A DNA stretch of 64,000 bases from the NCBI GenBank assembly GCA_036877525.1, contig JAZGTH010000031.1:4437501-4501500 (forward strand), given 5' to 3'. Positions 1-12,500 of the stretch are shown here, piece by piece (the first letter of the stretch is position 1; every line of letters begins with the position of its first letter). This DNA comes from Chromobotia macracanthus (Eukaryota > Chordata > Actinopteri > Cypriniformes > Botiidae). The notes beneath the pieces are model-generated. The model was given only the letters and a program-made list of their open reading frames with translations, was not told the origin of the DNA and made no database searches. The translations under genes were made by a program, and so were the position numbers.

Positions 1-1380
1 CCCCTCTTGTTAGCTCCAAGGCAGTTAAGAGACACTGCAGCGATGGGGGAGGAGGGTGTGTGTGTGTATATGTATGTGTGCTTGTGTTCAAGTGTGTCTG
101 TCCGTGAGTGAGGAAGCATGAGAGCTACGGAGGGAGGAGTCAGTGGGTATAGAAGAAGAGAACAGAGGGGAAAACTGCTAGGATTAAATCCAGGGTAAAA
201 AAAGGGAAAGCAGAAAGGATAAAGAGGTGCCGATGTGCTCCATAAGGAAATACAGAAGCCAAACCATATTCATGTTCCTGCTATAAAAGCAAAGAAAACT
301 GATATGAATGGAGAATACCAAGTGTTATGTGTGAATGCCAGATATGGCCGTGCAAACAGATGTTCTGCTGTTTTCAATCAGCCAGCTGCAAGCATCGGTC
401 CACAGCAGGATTGGTTGCAATTTCATTGATGGCTGAAAGAGCTTGCAGGAAAACAAGTGAGCGAGAGAGAAGCAAAGGAGGGACCGAATGACCAAGGGAC
501 TGGGAGGGGGTTGGATAATGCTGTCATATGTTGCTTCTGTGCCAACTGTTTCTGTGACAGAAGGGACACTTCCTCTGCAGCTATTGGTTCCCTGCTTGTA
601 CAGATAGATGTGCTGACAAATAAAATATCTAGCAATGGCTTGTGGGTGATTTGAGCATGACCCACCTCCCCCCACACACATACCCTCCCGCTGACTGAGG
701 CAATGAGATTCTGCCTCACCCCAGGCAGTTGAGGACCACGTCCAGTGCATTTGCACCTAGCATCCTAAACAATGTCTGACAACTTGTAGATGCCCTATAC
801 CAGAACTATTTAAATCCATTCCTGGGGGGCCATCATCCTGTGAAATTTAGCTTCAAAACTAATCAAAAACACCGGAAAATGCTAATCAAGGTCTGCAGGA
901 TTATTCAAAAACAGGCAGCTGTGTAAAAGCAGGGTTGGGAATTTTCTCTGCAGGATTGTGGACCCTAAGATCTGAATGGTCCTGCACTAGACGTTCTTGG
1001 AGCTGCTGGTAACAAGATGTAGCCTGATCTTTTCCTACATGGTGTTCTTGCATCCAGGTTTTGATCACTTTTAGCCCAATAATAAACCCAAATGGTTGAA
1101 TTTATTTGGGTATCACCAGACTGCGATGAATATTTGGCCATGTGTGAAGTAGTCTGGATGATTAATGAACAAACTCTAACACTTGATCCTATTCGATTTT
1201 GCCACTGTGACCTGTTACCCTACACAACATGGAGAAATGGAGCTCTGCAAAAAGCAAATCATGTCATTCATTAATGATTCATCAATAAGATTTAAATATT
1301 ATGATTAAAACAAAAATTAACTACATGAAAGTGGTGATCAAAATCAGTATATAAACCTTGCTGAGATTAATTATTTTCTG
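1..1380. other. Intergenic DNA, no gene seen
   Basis: I see no coding exon here. Open frames are short, lack plausible splice sites and match no family I know. There is a short GT-rich stretch near 55-82 and a purine-rich stretch near 110-230. The region precedes a Tc1-like remnant. Confidence 0.6.
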
Positions 1381-1385
1381 ATACT

Positions 1386-2034
1386 ACAGTGCATTCAGAA
1401 AGTAAATTATTGTTTCCCCATTAATCTGCATTCAGTACCCCATAATGACAAAAGTAAAAACTATTTTAGAAATATCTGTGAATTTACTTAAAAGAACAAA
1501 CTGAAAAATCCCATTGAGGCTGGGCAACTCTTAAGACATTCACAGAGTTGTCCCTACATGGGTAGTGTGTTGTCTTGACTTTGTGCTTAGGGTCATTGTC
1601 ATGTTGGAAGTTGAACCTTGGGCCCAGTCTGAGTCTGAGGTCCTGAGCGCTGGAATAGGTTTTCATTGAGGATATCTCTGTACCCCCAGTCCCTACGGCT
1701 GAAAAACACCCGCACAGCATGATGCTGCCACCACCATGCTTCACTGATGGGATTGTATTGGTCAGGTGATGAGCGGTGCCTTGTTTCCTCCAGACATAAT
1801 GTTTAGAATTAAGGCCAAACAGATCAAGCTTGATTTAATTTACCACAGGTGGACTCCAGTCATGGTGCAGAAAAATCTCAGCATCCAAGAGAAATGGGAG
1901 GCACCTGAGCTACTTTCAAGTGTTGTTGCTAAGAGTCTGAATACCTGTGATGTGATTTACATTTTTCCGTTTAATAAATTTACATTTCTAAAATTCTGTT
2001 TCCACTTTGTCATTATGGGGTACTGAGTGTAGAT
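1386..2034 (-). mobile_element. Tc1/mariner-like DNA transposon remnant
   Basis: The two ends are inverted copies of each other: the CAGTACCCCATAATGACAAA block near 1432-1451 recurs inverted near 2004-2024. Between them the minus strand at 1484-1744 keeps an 86-codon piece of Tc1-family transposase, with the characteristic KHGGGSIMLCGCFSA stretch followed by QHDNDPKHK, which contains the second acidic residue of the DDE catalytic triad. The element is about 650 bp, against roughly 1.6 kb for a full Tc1 element, so the DNA-binding half and much of the catalytic domain are gone. It cannot encode an active transposase. Target-site TA duplications were not resolved. Confidence 0.85.
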
Positions 2035-2157
2035 TTAAAGAGTAAAGTAAATAAAAAGTGAAAGGGGTCTGCTTCCTAAATGCACTCTAAATGCATTGGT
2101 TAATTTAATGCACAGTAAAACAAGCACAGCTTCAGAAATAATATTGCAGAGTATCTT

Positions 2158-2245
2158 TATGCTAGGCAACTTTCATCAGCTTTTTTCCAAAACCTAGTAA
2201 GCTGCCTACATAGGCAATATTTTAAAGCATCATATGAAACATCAA
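2158..2245. repeat. Palindromic MITE-like element, copy 1
   Basis: The segment contains AAAACCTAGTAAGCTGCCTA and then a TAGGCA...TTTTAAAGCATCA half, a motif pair that recurs at 10085-10200, 10990-11048 and 59255-59320. It resembles the short CCTAG/AGCTGCC palindromes dispersed through cyprinid genomes. The family assignment is inference. Confidence 0.5.
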
Positions 2246-3832
2246 TTGTAAGTATGTACTTACAGTTTACATTAATCTAACAAAAATGTGCCCACTGTTC
2301 TTGGTGTGCTTGTTCACTACCCACTGCTTCTAATGTGTGTATGTACTAACTTGGATGGGTTAAATGCAGAGGGCAAATTTTTACCACACCACAGTTGGCC
2401 TGCATGACACTTTTCTCCTCTCTGCTTTACACAATAGTTATATTTGCATTGTGTATTACTTTTATTAGGCTATTGTTTTGCTAATACTGATCATGTTATG
2501 GCCATAATAAATTTGAGTGGGATTGAAATTACAAGTATTGTAAAATAAATTTACACACCCTTATTTATCTACATATGTGTACTACTTGTATATGTATGCA
2601 CATAGATAAATGTTAGATATTCTTATGTACTTACCATCCTCCTCCATAGTGCTATAATTAAAATATTACATACATATATCTCCATTTGTTTTTTTTAATA
2701 ATACATCTTTAAAAACATGTATTATTTTTATGTTTACAGTAGGTAAGCAACGTTAAAATTACATTAATATGCTGTGGATATTGTTAAAACACAGATAAAA
2801 AGACAAACATCATATTTCAAGCGTACAACCCTAATCATCACACTACAGGGCCTAATTCCAGTCTAGTCTAGTCTACAGCAAATGGATCTTAAGTGAGCTG
2901 AGGGGTAAAAACTAAACTGTAAATGTCTTGTAGCAAGCAACTCCATGTTGTTTGTTGTTTACTTGCATTCTGGGTGGGATTTTATGGTACATTTCTATAA
3001 ACAGCTCTCCTGTGGGAGTGATGTATGTACAGTCTGTCCATGCAGGAAAGAGTCTGGCACAAACCATGATATCACAAAACAGTGTCGCATTGGCTCTTGA
3101 ATCTCCATGAAATACATAGATGACATAACATCATTTATGCCCATTAAAAGTGGATAAAAGCATCTAGGTAACATTACCGATTTCCATTTGAGCTCACGAG
3201 GCCTACTGAAAATAGTAAAAAAAGCATTTTCTTGTATTTGTGATTTCTTCAATCACAAATAAAGAGAAATTTCATACATTATCTGCTAATGCATGTTGTG
3301 ATCCATTTCAGAATAACTGTGGTTCTGTACACAGATATGACTAAAGGTTCGATTCTGACTGGTTCAGCATTTCACTCATTTAGTGCCATTCAAGATCCAT
3401 ATGCTCAGCTTGATCCATGTTTAACAGTTTCTTATGCACTTTAACACATTATAACCTCACAACTCTAATGAATCTGTGGTTCTGCTGTGTGCATGACAGA
3501 TACTGTGTAGGGCTGTGCTGCATAGGTTTCAGGGGAAACAGATTTCACAAATGCAAGACACGACCTCCGGCCTGTGTGCGTCTTATCAAGATCATGCAGT
3601 GCAAACAATGTCATTGAGAAGTATTTCGCTACACGGTTTTCACTACACTTTGTCTGTTTGGTGTTTGTGCACTGATTGTGCAATGTCTGTTCTGTGTTTG
3701 TGTAGTGATTGTGCAGTTATTCCGGGCCAAAAACAGATGCGGTATTAAGTAATGATCCCTAACAGAAAAATGCTTATTGTGGCATCCAAGGCTTCCTGTC
3801 ATTGCACCATTATGAATTTATAGTTAAGCTAC

Positions 3833-3993
3833 AAGGTTTCTGTAACTCAGCTAGTTGAGCAACAGGAAGAGCCTGTACTGGCCATCTGAAGGTCATAGGT
3901 TTGATTCCCAGGAAACACACAAACTGATCAAATATATTTCTTGACTGCACTGTAAGTGAATTTTGATAAAAGTGTCTGCCAAATGAATAAATG
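3833..3993 (+). repeat. tRNA-derived SINE, copy 1
   Basis: A box-A-like TGTAACTCAGCTAGTTGAGC at 3841-3860 and a box-B-like GGTTTGATTCCC near 3898-3909 are spaced as in a tRNA promoter. A tail follows that ends with AAGTGTCTGCCAAATGAATA, the 3' end shared by common fish SINEs. Related degraded copies lie at 12961-13080 and 31105-31256. Confidence 0.75.
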
Positions 3994-4524
3994 CAGAAAA
4001 CAGATACTCTCACGCCATTGGTCAAGCCAATATTGCCATGTCGGGCTGCTCAAATAAATAGAATATTTTACTTAAACTTGACACTACATAGTAAGCCAGG
4101 AGAAAGTATTTTAACATCCCACGTATGACACATTTCAGCCTTTATCTTTAATTGCCCATCATTACGGCTTCTTCCAACCTTCTTTTTGTCTGTCTTTCTC
4201 TCTCTCATTCTCCATCTTCCCACTCTCCCTTTCTGTCTGTCTGCACGCCTCTCTTGCTGCTTCCTGTCTCTCTAATCCGTAATCCTGTGAAAATCGCTCA
4301 GGCGAAACAGGGTGGCTTTGATCAGGCTCTTATATCAACGGTGGATTCGGTGTCAGCTCACCCGGATTCCACAGAACCCTGGAGCCCTGGCACATGAGCT
4401 CCTGACAGCAGTGTGCCAACGCCCAGACACCGTGATCCCAAGGGCCCGCAATGACATTTTATAATGCATAACATTTACTGAATCTGTGGAATTTAACATT
4501 GGATTTCTCATGATTATGCATATT

Positions 4525-4612
4525 AAAGGATTCGTTCATCCACAAATGAAAATTCTGTCATCATTTACTCACCCTTAGCCATTTGAAACCACATGACTTT
4601 TTTTCTACAAAA
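4525..4612 (+). repeat. Terminal end of a dispersed fish MITE-like repeat
   Basis: The sequence reads AAAGGATTCGTTCATCCACA followed by AATGAAAATTCTGTCATCATT and TACTCACCC. This is the left end of a very common cyprinid repeat that also appears at 6768-6992, 13436-14078, 23963-24000, 53627-53905, 55972-56200 and 63886-63931. Confidence 0.6.
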
Positions 4613-6710
4613 CAAAAAATGAGATAATGAAATAAATATTGTTTATTATGTTTATAAATACATATGTTTATAAATATTGTTTATTATGTTTAATGATTTA
4701 ATGCTTAATATGTAATGACGTAGTATTTTATTTTTTCTAGTGACCAGCAAAAATTGACATCAGTCATCAGATTCTGATCAGTCATGGTGTGTTAAATGAT
4801 TACTGGTTTAACATAAATACTAGCTGTATTTTAATGCACTGCCTCATAATCAAGCTGCAGGTAATTCATTCGCTATGCAAATCAATTTCAAATCAAAATC
4901 TTTAGGTGATGTAAGATGATAACATTTTGTAATCTTGTAATTTGACTTACTGTCATCTGTTGGAGTTGTCAGATTCTGTGTTTGTGTTGTGCTAGTCTCA
5001 AACCCTCTGCGTGGTGTTTCTCACCCAGGAGATGTAGACTTTCCACTTCCCGTGATATCACATACCCTGTCTGGTATCCAAGGGTGCCCATTTGACACGG
5101 ACAGAAACTTTACACTTACAGGAAGTGAAGTTAGTTTAGGCCACACATTTTATCCCTTGAGTTAAGAACAGTATTAGGGCTTGTTGTGTGTTTTATCTGT
5201 TTTATATTAACAGTCCCCAGCAATGTTTTCATGAGCTACATGGGCCAATCAAAAATTAACTGTTTAAAACAAATTAATTATTAAATATACCCTAATCCTT
5301 ACAATTTAAACTGCCCTGCTATCTTATTAAATAACTGCATCAACAGATATAGTCTGTTCTTGATCTATAATACCCACATATTTTATGTAATCTATTTAAT
5401 CTAATCGTATCTATGTGACTAGATAATAGTTTGCATTATGTACATTCATTGTAAGGATAGACATGTATATGGCCAGACAGCTGAGTCTGGTTCTTCTCAA
5501 GGTTTGTTCCTTGTTTGACGTGACTCGTTTTTCCTTTTTTTATCTTTTTGACACTTGAGTCACAATTAAAAATTTCATTAGAGAAAATATCAAGTCTTGT
5601 GGAATCTACTAACAAATACTGCTAGGCCTTTTCTCTGAATTAACTTCCCTTTTCTGAGCTGTTTTTGCAAAAACTTATCCAACTAAAGTCATTATTAGCA
5701 GATGTATGAAGTAAATTCCCCATCAATTTTCACAAATGTGCCCTTGTTCACTTTGACAAGTTTCAGAAACTGCAAAAACTTTATTGAATTTTGAGTCATA
5801 TATCTATTGTTTAATAATTTAAACCATGACAAAGGTCTTTTTGTGAAATATCTTGTTTAAAAGATGTACTTCCTACTGTCTTCCTTTAAAACAAATTGGT
5901 TTGAAATGTATTATCTAATGCAACAATTTATTTATACATTTTTAAGGCTTAAATGTCTGAGTATCTTGCGGCATTTTTCATTGTACATTCATGCCTGTTA
6001 CAGTAACATCAGTGACTCATATTTAGGTTGCATGAGAAATGTAATCAGGTTCTTTGTATCAGCAGCGGTGCATGAGCATTGATGCACCCCAGCTGTGTAC
6101 AGGAAGTACATCATCTGATAGTCAACCATCTAGACGAGCTGTTTTCCATCTCTCTCTTTCTGTTTTTTCAGCAACTAACAGCAATCAGATCCTGTCAACA
6201 CTTTTGAAAGGCTTAGACAAGATTATTGTCTAAGGTGCTGTTGCCCATGGATTCAGTTGGGGCTCATTAGTCGTCTTATTATTGACAGCTATAAAGAAAT
6301 TCATTGCAATTTACATCTTTTAATAAGTGGGTGCACCTCCAACTCTATTTATCTTGACCTAGATAACTTTGCACAAACTTACTCTCGTCTGACAGCCACC
6401 TTCTGTGTCTGCTGCTGTAAAGCATCTGTACACCTTTGCATTTGTTACAACAGAGTTGAGAGGTAAACACTGGGCAAATATTTACCAGGGTAAATACACT
6501 GCAGCTATCTGGAAGTAATTTTGATTCAATCACTAGCATGATGCAGCTGATATGTTATATATACATATATTTAAGACAATACTGAATGTAATTTTTATTA
6601 TTAATATTACCTGACTGACACTTTTTTAAAGTCCTCTTTGTTAGGATGCATGATTTTGTCTTGCGCAGGCACGCCATCTAGTGGTTATAAAGTATATTGT
6701 GACAAGAAAA

Positions 6711-6713
6711 AAG

Positions 6714-6759
<46 letters not shown>
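6711..6759 (+). repeat. (AAAG)n microsatellite
   Basis: About twelve near-perfect AAAG units follow an A-rich start. It lies immediately before a dispersed repeat end. Confidence 0.95.
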
Positions 6760-6767
6760 CTCTATGA

Positions 6768-6992
6768 TTTTATTTCTTCTCTGGAACACAAAAGAAGATG
6801 TTTTGAGAAATATCTCAGTGGTTTTGTGTCCATACAATGGAAGTCAATGTGTGCTACTGTTGTTACCAGCATACTTCAAAAGATCTTTTGTTGTACTTCT
6901 CAAAGAAAAGAAGGTCATACAGGTTTGGAATGACAAATAAAAGACAGTAAATAATGGAAAGTTTTCCTTTTTAGGTGAACTATCCCTTTAAT
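6768..6992 (-). repeat. Dispersed MITE-like repeat, inverted end
   Basis: Read on the minus strand it begins TTAAAGGGATAGTTCACCTA and ends in the element's interior TTTGTGTTCCAGAGAAG. It is the same family as 4525-4612, in opposite orientation. Confidence 0.6.
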
Positions 6993-9013
6993 GAAAGCAT
7001 TATCATTACTTTGGGTTAAGGATTTAAACAAACCTCTAACCCTAAGTATAAAAGTTTAAGTATAAAACTTTTATGAGACAGCTCAGATGAGACAGCTCAG
7101 ATTGTGTGGCTTGTTGAAGCCTTGTGGATAATACAACAACAACATACAACAACAACAAAATAATTCTACAGACTTATAGTACTATCAACCTAAAACATAG
7201 CCATAAAACATAAGGATGCTTTTTTGCTTTGGACCAGTAAACAACAATGTAGCAGTCACTCAGAACACCACATCAGCCGCATAACAACAAGGTAAAATCA
7301 CTCAGAAGACCTTAGCTACCGCAGAGCAATGCCATGGCAACCACCCCAACATATTTGCCTCATATAATAAAAATAAAAAAATCATATAATAAGAGCAGTG
7401 GGGGTATAATAGGTATGTGGAGTCCAAGGTCATAAACTGAGTAGGATGACAGATGAGAGACAAATCTATGAAACCATAAATAAAAATGAATGGATCATAA
7501 TGGGCCGCTTCTCCTTTAAAAGCTACTGTTGTGGTTACAAGGACAGATTGGGAATAATCTCTGAAAACAACAGCTCCTTATAGATTTTTGCAATCCTAGG
7601 ATCAAGCCCCCAGGTGGGATTTATCCGACTCCTCTCTACTCCTCATGCGAAAAGACCTTGTCGTTGAGGTCTTCTACACTTCTGTATTGAGAAGAGGTAC
7701 AATGGTGTCTTGTGCAGTTCTGGCTTTAGTATTAGCAGGAGATTACTCTCATCCTCTTATTCACTTATTGAATAAAACACTTATAATTTACCATATGCAC
7801 AAAGTTTTTAAGAAAAGGAATGCCTAAATTGGTGTGCCATCTGTCATTTGTCAGATCCAAATAATCTGGATCAAAAGATGACAATGTTATACAGAGGGCT
7901 GAAGTCCAACAACATAGGGGCCGATGCGTGTCTTGTTAAAAACCAAAGCAAATTGGTTTATGCTGCTGTGTCTTTTCTTTGACAACTACAGTAAATAATA
8001 CTCATAACAACAAATTTAAAGATGCTAGTTTGTTGCTTGCCATTTGGTTACCTTTTTGACACCCCCCACCCCCCCACCCCCCATTTTGAAGGCCTCCCCA
8101 CTCACAGTTTACATCCAATAATATATACCTGTACTATTACAGAACACAATACACACGTCTCCTGAAAATCCTGTAGAATTCAAACAATCATACAGTGACT
8201 TTGAAGGAGTCACTGTTTCCAATTATGTGTGTCTTATGCACCAAACACTGAGAAATATCTTGTTTTTTAGTTGTTTTAGCTTATTTTAATCCTTGTTTTG
8301 TCTTATTGTAAATAATCTTGAAGCCACCTTAGAAGTTTGTTGAGGCCCCCTAGTAGGCCCTGATCCCCTGGTTTAGAAACACTGTTGTCGGCTATGTGAC
8401 GGCCTAAAGAACAAGGATAACAGAACATTTAGTAAAAGGCTTGTATAATTTGCCACCACATTAAAGAGAATAATTTCATAATTGACTCACATTTATTCAT
8501 GTGGCGCAGTTCGAAACCAGTTGTGTTCATCAGAAAACATTTTGGCAAAATTTTGGAAACATTGATGGATAAATCCAAATGCTAAGTCATTTTAAAAAGA
8601 GAAAGGCAAAACCAGTACATTACACCTTCACTTGCTCTCTCTCTTCAGTTAACACTTTTCAATGGACTAATGCTACTTCCCATAAAATAATTGTTATGAA
8701 TAATTATAGAAATATTTAGGGAAATTAAAACAAACATGACTGATAAAAAATAGACCATGCTGAATTTTTAGGGCCTAAACTACGGCAAAACTATTCATTT
8801 AAAGGATTATTCCGCTCAATAGAGAAGAAATGGCTAAACGTAATGATAATACTCACCCAAAGAGGAGTTAAAACTGTCCACGCCAGCTTACCATCACCCC
8901 ATAATAAAACTCCGTTACCTATTTAATACTTGTGCAAGCATATAACATTATTTCACCTTATTGTCAGCCAACCCAGTCAAAAAAAAAGCATGTTGAGACT
9001 GCAATACTACATG

Positions 9014-9507
9014 TCACCTAATGGCAGAGACTTTCTCTTCCATCTCTGTGGGCAAGTCGTGAGCGCGCATTTCTTTGGCAGGAGCGACATTTGCGCGCTC
9101 CCGTGCGTTCGCCATAGAAAACAAAGCTATCCGGGCGCTTTCATTACAGCTAGCGGAGGAAACATACAACACATCTCTCTCTGCATGCACACGCAAGATG
9201 GGTTTGCGGCTAATGTAAGGGCCTTTGACAGAGGGGTCTGTGTTGAAGTCGGCCAGACAGTTGGCCGAAGTCAGCGAAACGTTTCTTTCTTTTTGCGGAC
9301 TGCTTTTGTTTCCTAGCCGCTGCTAGCAGCAAAGCCCCGATCTTTGTGTTTTTCTGCCGCGAGCTGCCGAAGGAAGACGCATCGCCATGTTGTTATCGGA
9401 GCAGGCTGAGTGAAGAAGGCGAAACAAGGAGATAATCTCGTCGTTTGAGCCGAACCCGAGCTGAACCCGAGCCCTAGTACCGCTGACTGCCCGACTGACT
9501 GACTGAC
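9014..9507 (+). promoter_or_regulatory. sppl3: CpG-rich promoter and 5' UTR region of sppl3
   Basis: CpG dinucleotides become frequent compared with the AT-rich flanks (GCGCGC at 9062-9067, repeated CG between 9085 and 9480), and there is no TATA box just upstream of the start codon. This is the usual architecture of a broadly expressed vertebrate gene. The start codon at 9508 has a purine at -3 and G at +4. The exact transcription start is not visible. Confidence 0.6.
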
Positions 9508-12500
9508 ATGGCGGAGCAGAGCTACTCCTGGTGAGTGCCAACAAATATCACCATTCAGACCCGAAACGCCGACGTTTTAAACGCTTCACACACGTTTGCA
9601 CACTGTCAGCTTCTGAAACGGATTCATTCACCTTCGTTTTGTGGTTTATACGGTGATAAATGAATTCCTGTCGAGGCTTGAGGCGTATTTTGGCTACCAT
9701 TTAGCCCATTAGCTCGCATATATACGGTTTAGTGTTTTAAAGTGAAGCGCCTTTAAACCAAACATGGTAATATATTTCATATCAATATTTTAGATGAAAT
9801 AGATTTGTCAGGCTGAGCGGGGCATTTTCTTGCCGTGCATTATGTTTGTATTTGTAATATGTCTTATTCAGTAGTAACAAAGACAAATGCGGTGCGCTAA
9901 CGAGCTAACGTGACCATCGTAACCTGAAACGCTATATTAATATCATGTTTAGATTTTTTTTATCATTGTTTCGTCGTAAATAATCCGAATTAGTAGTTCA
10001 GTTTAGTCGTGGTTTAGCTCATTAGCTGGACTAATCCTGTCTTTAAGTAAAAGAACTGTGTACTGAATAGTATATGCAAGATATAGGCTGTGTCTCAAAA
10101 CCTAGGGAGCTGTCTACCTAGTCAGTTTGTTTGCTATCGTACGTACGTTTGGAACGCAAATATGATGCCTTAAAGTCTAGGCAGGCAGCTCGTTGTGTTA
10201 GAGAGGCAACATGGACATGTAAACAGTATATTCAGGTCACTATGATTTCCTCTTTTTACACTTAGTTTTGTGTCACTCAGACTCTTATTAGATCTTCACT
10301 AGGCTGAAATGAATGGTCACATATGCCCCATTGTTCAACTTTTAAGGGCTCTGTTGTTTTTAAAACTTGCATGAGTTTCTGTAATGTTAATCTAACCTTG
10401 CTATATAAAGCTATAAAAACCTTGCTATATAAAGAATTGTAAAGGTAAAAAGGTTTTGCAAAAGACGTGTGAATGTGTTTATACACGGTAGCTGTTGAGC
10501 ACTGGTTGCTTTGTATGTATAAAGTAAAAACTGGACAAAACATCCACATAGTTCTGTAGCTAATAGAAGATACTTGTGTTTGCTCGGTGAACATGTAAAA
10601 TGTTTTTTCAACTTGGCATAACAGCCTTCATAACTCTGTATTTCCAGCAACTTGACAGTGAAGTAGTGATATGTCTTTTGTTTAGCCAAAGAATTGTGAT
10701 ATTTGTAATAGCAGCTCTTAAATGAGGTAGTTAAAGTGGCTTGCAGACCTTGCCTAATCTAATACAATAATCTGTCACACTGACTGATACCTGCTACTGT
10801 TGGTAATGTACATAACACACAGCTATTATTTGGTCAGTGACTACATGGTGACAGCATAACAGAGTTCTCAACATCAGGCCAAGCTGACTAATTGGTGTTT
10901 ATTCTTTGAACCCATGTGCCATATGTGAAGTCATTGTTTCACAGTAATCTGTTTAAAACGACATTGAAAGACAATTAAATTTTAAAAGATGGATATAATG
11001 CCCTAAAATGCTGTCTAAGTAGACAGCTCACTAGGTTTTGGTACGTATCAATAATGTGTAAACAAGATAGTTTATCTCACTCCTGTTTCCTCTTTTTAAC
11101 ACTTAGATTTTGCTCAGACTGGCCATTATTAGATCTTGTACAGACTGATTGGAAAGGCCACTTACGCCTCATTGTTTAATTTTTTAATTCTCTGGATCAA
11201 GAAAATGTCTAATTGAAAAGTGTACAGGCAATATTCTCGGTGGTCAGTATGTAATTTATTAAGAATTACAGCTCCAAATAAGTTTTTTTTGCCTGTACCG
11301 GGAGATAAATAGAAAATTATCTATATGTTTGTTTAGTCTGCTTTAATAAGGTATTATTCTTCAAATGTGTATTTGGTAACACGTTAATATTCAAAACTTG
11401 TGTGTCACATTTGAATATTTTCAGTCCTATTTTGTGCAAACCCAAAGCATCATTTCCTGTGTGGTATGGCACCGTAATCCTTTTTTTAAGTTATGCCTAT
11501 GACTGGAGTCACATATGATTAGAGAAACAGCCACCAGTATGTCACTAATAGCTTTATTGCGGTCAGTCATTGACGCTTGTTGAACATTTTATTCCCACTG
11601 TCTGAGATGTGTAAGCTGTATTACATACAGCTTTTGGCATTTGCTCTTTGGCTAGATGTTAGCACTGGCTAAATGTTAACCAGGGTTGTTTACAGAGTGT
11701 TTAATTTGCCAAACTGTTCCCATAACTCAGATATAATATTTTAAAAAGTAGTATCGTTCCCCCATAGTAAACTTTGAAACTACAGAAGTCTTAAAGATTT
11801 TTTCCTCAGTGGACATGTCACATAAGATGCAGCCAATCACAAGCACTCTCCCTTTCTTATGTGCACAACCTGACTCCTGTTACTCCAGAAATGTTTCAGA
11901 AACAGTTCAAGCCATCATTACTAGTTCTAAGGTTCTAATACAGCAACGTATTAAAGGCTTGGACACATCTCTATTGAACTACCAATGGCAGTTCTTTAAT
12001 CTGTGGCATTAGTAAGTAGTTCCACACACAGGGACACTCCTTGGTTTTTCCTTACATTTTTATATACTTTCCACTGTTCATTAAACTGCTCTGCAAGTAC
12101 ACTTCTCATGCCTACAGTGGAATCATGGCCATGCTGATATGCAACCAGAATACATAAACTCACATAAACAGAAGAGCATACTGTTCCTGCCCTTGAAAGT
12201 GGACTTGTAATTTTAGTCCCAGACTCTCAGTCAAATGTCCATTCATTTTTTTTAGAACTGAACATTGGAAGTTGTTCTAATTAATTTTAGTTTCTTCCCT
12301 CTTTTGAAATACTAGAGTTAAATAAAGTATACCAAAATATCACGTCACGCATGTGTGAAGTAGATATGGAACAGAAGTTTATTTCATAAGCAGCATTATC
12401 TTGAGGCTGCGCTAAATGATCCATACACATGACATTTCACATATAAACCAGATATTGTTGTTATGTTTACTTTGAATGATAATGTATACAGTCACAAATA

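Larger units (their letters stand above)
2035..9000. other. Repeat-bearing intergenic DNA upstream of sppl3
   Basis: No coding exon is supported. The stretch holds a palindromic element copy (2158-2245), a tRNA-derived SINE (3833-3993), ends of a common fish MITE-like repeat (4525-4612 and 6768-6992) and an AAAG microsatellite (6711-6759). The rest is AT-rich with no recognisable structure. Short open frames, for example at 3417-3617 and 8930-9316, are unsupported; the latter lies in the CpG-rich sppl3 promoter. Confidence 0.6.

Noticed and set aside
1766..2026. 86-codon frame on the + strand
   Set aside because: It is antisense to the Tc1-like remnant and its terminal repeat.
8930..9316. 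128-codon open frame upstream of sppl3
   Set aside because: It lies in the CpG-rich promoter, overlaps an antisense frame, resembles no protein and would sit in or before the 5' UTR.
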